A stretch of 23,726 nucleotides of DNA from JBEKHI01 sp050012355. Lineage in GTDB: Bacteria > Actinomycetota > Actinomycetes > Streptosporangiales > Streptosporangiaceae. The stretch spans positions 1 through 23,726 of the forward strand of contig JBEKHI010000084.1 of the NCBI GenBank assembly GCA_050012355.1. The letters are read 5' to 3'. The notes beneath the pieces are model-generated. The model worked only from the letters and a program-made list of their open reading frames with translations, was not told the origin of the DNA and did not search any database. Positions within the stretch are counted from its first letter, which is position 1. Every line of letters starts with the position of its first letter. This document shows positions 21,024 to 23,726 of this stretch, piece by piece. The translations under genes and the position numbers were made by a program.

Positions 21024-22355
21024 ATGAAGACAGCCCTCGTTCTCGGCGGCAGCATCGCCGGCCTGATCGCCGCCCGAGTTCTTGCCGACCACGCCGACGA
21101 GGTGTGGATCATTGAGCCGGACCTGCTGGAAGACGCGCCGGTCATCCGCCGTGGGGCGCCACAGGGCAGCCAGGCCCACGCGCTACTCGGGAAGGGCAGG
21201 GCGATCATCGAGCAGTTGCTGCCCGGGATCGTCCGCCAGATGGTGCGCGAGGGTGGCCAACTGGTCACCAGTGGCCCCGGCGGTGTCCAATGGTTCCTGG
21301 ACGGTCGGCCCAAGGTCCCGGTGTCCAGCGGCAGTGCCATTAGCTTGTCGCGCCCGTTCCTGGAGTGGCACATCCGCCGGAGGGTGCTCGCCCTGCCGAA
21401 CGTGGTGCTGGTCAAAGGCACTGCGACCGGGCTGACCCTGGCCGGCGACCGGGTCGACGGCGCGCTGGTCCGCCCGCCGGGAGCGGGGGACTCCGTGCGG
21501 CACCAGGCCGACCTCGTGGTGGATGCCACCGGGCGGTCCAGCCGGTTGAGCGATTGGATCGGCCACCACGGATACCCGGCACCCAAGAAGAGCCGGGTAC
21601 CTGTGGACCTGGGCTATGCCACCTGCCTGTTCCACCGTGCTCCGGGCCAGCGTCTGGCCGGCCATGTCGGGGCGTTCTCGCTCTATACCCCCAGGACAGC
21701 CGACAACGGGCCCAGCTCGATGATGCCGGTTGAGGGTGACCGCTGGCTGATGCTGATCAGCGACTACGGCGATCGCCGCCCAGGTCGTGACTCCGGTGAG
21801 TTCCAGGCGCGCTGCCGTGCCCACCCCGCTCTTTCCGTCCGGTTGCTCCCTGACGAGTGCGAGCCGGCCAGTGAGGTGTATGTCCATCGTTTTCCGGACA
21901 GCACCCGGCGCGACTTCGACCGGCTTCCCCGGTTCCCGGCCGGGTTGGTCGCGGTCGGCGACGCGGTGGCATCATTCAACCCGGCCTACGGGCAGGGCAT
22001 GTCGGTGGCCGCCCTGCAGGCTGTCGCGCTCGCCGACTGGCTGCGCGAACCGGGCGCCGCCGAAGGCTCCGCGTATCTGTACTTCCGGCGGGTGCGTGAG
22101 GTGGTGGACGACGCCTGGCACCTCTCCGCGGCGCAAGACCGCTACCTCCCGCACGTCGACGTCCCGAAGCCGCTCGGCTGGCGCCTGCGCCGCGGCCTCG
22201 ACGAGGCGGTGCGGTCCGCAACGGTCACGGACGAGGTGGTACACCGCGCCTTCCTGAACGTCGTCAACATGACGGCCACGCCGGACCGGATGCGTCGGCC
22301 GGAAATCCTGTGGCGGGCCGGGGCCGCCGCGGTGCGGCGGCGCCGGCCCGCTTAG
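21024..22355 (+). CDS. FAD-dependent monooxygenase, epoxidase/hydroxylase-like
   Basis: A 443-residue flavoprotein of the group A monooxygenase fold. VLGGSIAGLIAARVLADHADEVWIIE (6-31) is the FAD-binding strand and helix. RRGAPQGSQAHALLGKGRAIIEQLLPG (42-68) and DATGRSSRLSDWIG (167-180) are typical of the subgroup that holds polyether epoxidases such as LasC and MonCI. GDAVASFNPAYGQGMSVAALQA (312-333) is its second FAD contact. An epoxidase or hydroxylase role is a reasonable guess; the substrate is unknown. The ATG at 21024 has only a weak and distant ribosome binding site (GGAG). Its promoter region lies next to the right target duplication, so the insertion may alter its expression. The stop overlaps the convergent ThDP gene's stop by 3 bases. 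Confidence 0.88.
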   Translation: MKTALVLGGSIAGLIAARVLADHADEVWIIEPDLLEDAPVIRRGAPQGSQAHALLGKGRAIIEQLLPGIVRQMVREGGQLVTSGPGGVQWFLDGRPKVPVSSGSAISLSRPFLEWHIRRRVLALPNVVLVKGTATGLTLAGDRVDGALVRPPGAGDSVRHQADLVVDATGRSSRLSDWIGHHGYPAPKKSRVPVDLGYATCLFHRAPGQRLAGHVGAFSLYTPRTADNGPSSMMPVEGDRWLMLISDYGDRRPGRDSGEFQARCRAHPALSVRLLPDECEPASEVYVHRFPDSTRRDFDRLPRFPAGLVAVGDAVASFNPAYGQGMSVAALQAVALADWLREPGAAEGSAYLYFRRVREVVDDAWHLSAAQDRYLPHVDVPKPLGWRLRRGLDEAVRSATVTDEVVHRAFLNVVNMTATPDRMRRPEILWRAGAAAVRRRRPA

Positions 22356-23726
22356 CGTCCTGCTGGACCGGCACTGACCATGGCCAGCGCTCGCGGCGAC
22401 AGTTCGTCGCGCTGCCAGCCCAGGGAGGAGAACCGGCTCAGTCCCTCGCCCTCATTGTTGTGCCCGGTGATGACCGAGTAGATATTGATGGTTTGCCGCT
22501 CGGTAAGCTGCTCGGCGAACGCGACATCGTCGAATCTGATGACCCGGCGATGGCGGACCGTCAACGATCCGAACTGGTGCTGGTAATCCTCCGGGGTAAA
22601 CGACAGGACTCCGGTCTGACCGCTGACGGCTGAGGGCTCGACGCCTTCACGGTAGGTCCGGATAACCGAGTGGCTGCCGTTGACGAACCGGAAGATACTG
22701 AGATTGCGCTCGAAGGTGGACCGATCGGCGACTATCTGCTGAACGAGACTGGGCACGATGTCGGGGGTCATAGCGACCGCCGCGTCTCCAGTGAAGGAGA
22801 TGACGTTGACATCTCGCCGGGTGAGGATTCCGGGCAACGCCATCAGGCCGTCGCCCATCAGGGCCCTACCGAACCAGCCGGAGACACCTGGTCCTGTTCG
22901 CGGCAGGCCATTCACCGCCGACAGCCCGGCCCGGCCGGCGTCGTAAACGCCGACGTAGCGGTAGTCCTCGTGGCGGATGAGGTCGCCTAGGACTCCCCGC
23001 AGCCGCCGGAAGAAGTAGTTGGTGATCATCGGCAGGACCGGCAGCAGGCCGACCACGTCGCCGTCGGAATCGCGGGTGGAGGCAATCGCGGCGCGCCTGT
23101 GTGCCAGCACATCGGGATCAACGTCCAGCCGCTCATGAAGGGCGCGCAGCAGATCCTCGATGTCTCCGACGATGCTGAGGCCCGAGAACGGCGCTCGGTC
23201 GATCTCCCTGGCGATGATCTGAATTGGCGCGAGCTGACGTAGGGTGGACTCGGAAAATGGTGTGTCGATCTGCGGGATCTGGGTGCCAATAAACATCACC
23301 GACTGCTCGTCAGCTGGCCGCAGAGCCCCGCGGCTGAACAAGTACTCGTAAACTCGGGCGGAATAGCCGTACATGCTTAGCGTGCCAAGGTATTCATCCA
23401 CGGCGCGGCCACGGTGATAGCGACTTACCGTGCCAGGCTGAGTCAACGAATCTGCCAGGCCGATACCCGCTTTTCCGGCCAGCGCGTACAGCAGATCCAG
23501 CGCGTCGCCACTGAGCGGCCCGACCTGGCACAGCAGCCTGCGCGGGTCAGAATTCAGCAACGTGGAGAGCCGCTCCAGCTCGGCGCAGCGGACGACGACC
23601 TGTGCACGGGGCGTTTCCTCCTCGGCCGTCTGGGGCAGTTCGCCAGGGGGGACGCTGGCCTGCAAGACCTCACGCGGCGCGATCACCATCACCGGGCCTT
23701 GGTCGGCTGAGTAGGCGGCGAATGCC
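22352..23726 (-). CDS. ThDP-dependent enzyme, acetolactate synthase-like, 5' part cut by window edge
   Basis: About 458 residues are visible of a thiamine-diphosphate enzyme of the acetolactate synthase/decarboxylase superfamily. At the right edge the frame is still open and reads AFAAYSADQGPVMVIAPREV, the end of a pyrimidine-binding domain, so the start lies beyond the window; an internal GTG at 23692 is not the real start. The central domain follows (RCAELERLSTLL, ADSLTQPG, FIGTQIPQIDTPFSESTLRQLAPIQII). The ThDP-binding C-terminal domain has ALMGDGLMALPGIL, then GDAAVAM and, 33 residues on, NGS, a variant of the GDG...NN motif. Because it sits with tailoring enzymes, it may be an acyloin or alpha-keto acid enzyme of specialised metabolism rather than the branched-chain synthase; this is inference. 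Its end overlaps the FAD enzyme's end by 3 bases. Confidence 0.85.
   Translation of the reverse strand, partial: AFAAYSADQGPVMVIAPREVLQASVPPGELPQTAEEETPRAQVVVRCAELERLSTLLNSDPRRLLCQVGPLSGDALDLLYALAGKAGIGLADSLTQPGTVSRYHRGRAVDEYLGTLSMYGYSARVYEYLFSRGALRPADEQSVMFIGTQIPQIDTPFSESTLRQLAPIQIIAREIDRAPFSGLSIVGDIEDLLRALHERLDVDPDVLAHRRAAIASTRDSDGDVVGLLPVLPMITNYFFRRLRGVLGDLIRHEDYRYVGVYDAGRAGLSAVNGLPRTGPGVSGWFGRALMGDGLMALPGILTRRDVNVISFTGDAAVAMTPDIVPSLVQQIVADRSTFERNLSIFRFVNGSHSVIRTYREGVEPSAVSGQTGVLSFTPEDYQHQFGSLTVRHRRVIRFDDVAFAEQLTERQTINIYSVITGHNNEGEGLSRFSSLGWQRDELSPRALAMVSAGPAGR

Noticed and set aside
22352..23692. The ThDP gene as a complete 446-residue protein lacking its pyrimidine domain
   Set aside because: The frame is open to the window edge and the upstream residues read as the end of a pyrimidine domain, so the gene is cut by the window rather than truncated.
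1..23726. CRISPR arrays, tRNA or rRNA genes
   Set aside because: No regularly spaced repeats and no tRNA- or rRNA-like sequence were seen; the only tandem repeat is the two-copy peptide unit.

Overview
The window is high-GC DNA (clearly above 60% G+C by eye, with strongly G/C-biased third codon positions). It carries actinomycete-type gene families: a DipZ-like CcdA/thioredoxin fusion, a PRC-barrel/DUF2382 stress protein, an ECF sigma factor paired with a CU044_5270-type membrane protein, HxlR and DinB/DUF664 proteins, and several starts that look leaderless. A filamentous actinomycete is likely; the sigma/CU044_5270 pair hints at Streptosporangiales, but genus cannot be fixed from this sequence.

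Layout. 1-5000: a partial membrane thiol-redox protein (minus), a GNAT acetyltransferase, a small membrane protein, an esterase, and a two-gene unit of an MTHFR-like enzyme with a Cys-rich N-terminus plus a methyltransferase, closed by a strong hairpin terminator. 5000-8500: a PRC-barrel/DUF2382 protein, a lipoprotein, and a divergent SDR // HxlR-glyoxalase unit that looks like a small electrophile or redox response module. 8500-9700: an unusual low-coding island. It holds a 335-bp structure with inverted ends, a 59-bp palindrome, a 79-codon gene, and a tandem duplication encoding two near-identical 41-residue peptides, each with its own extended -10 promoter and ribosome binding site. 9700-13620: a leaderless methyltransferase divergent from the peptide genes, an MFS exporter, a second copy of the 59-bp palindrome, a DinB-like protein and a membrane-anchored Asp-box beta-propeller. 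13930-15570: the ECF sigma factor and its membrane partner. 15660-23726: a set of specialised-metabolism enzymes (PhzF-like isomerase, GT2 glycosyltransferase, O-methyltransferase, FAD epoxidase/hydroxylase-like enzyme, ThDP enzyme cut by the right edge). A complete ISAs1-type insertion sequence with perfect 10-bp target duplications sits inside the divergent promoter region of the O-methyltransferase and the FAD enzyme.

The best candidates for something undescribed are: (1) the duplicated 41-residue peptide genes beside a methyltransferase and an exporter; (2) the dispersed 59-bp palindrome family, whose two copies differ by compensatory base changes at three stem pairs; (3) the nested inverted-repeat element at 8523-8857; and (4) the enzyme set on the right, where a redox/glycosylation/methylation pathway has been hit by a recent insertion in its central promoter. 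Functions are inferred from recognised family motifs only; no database search was possible.
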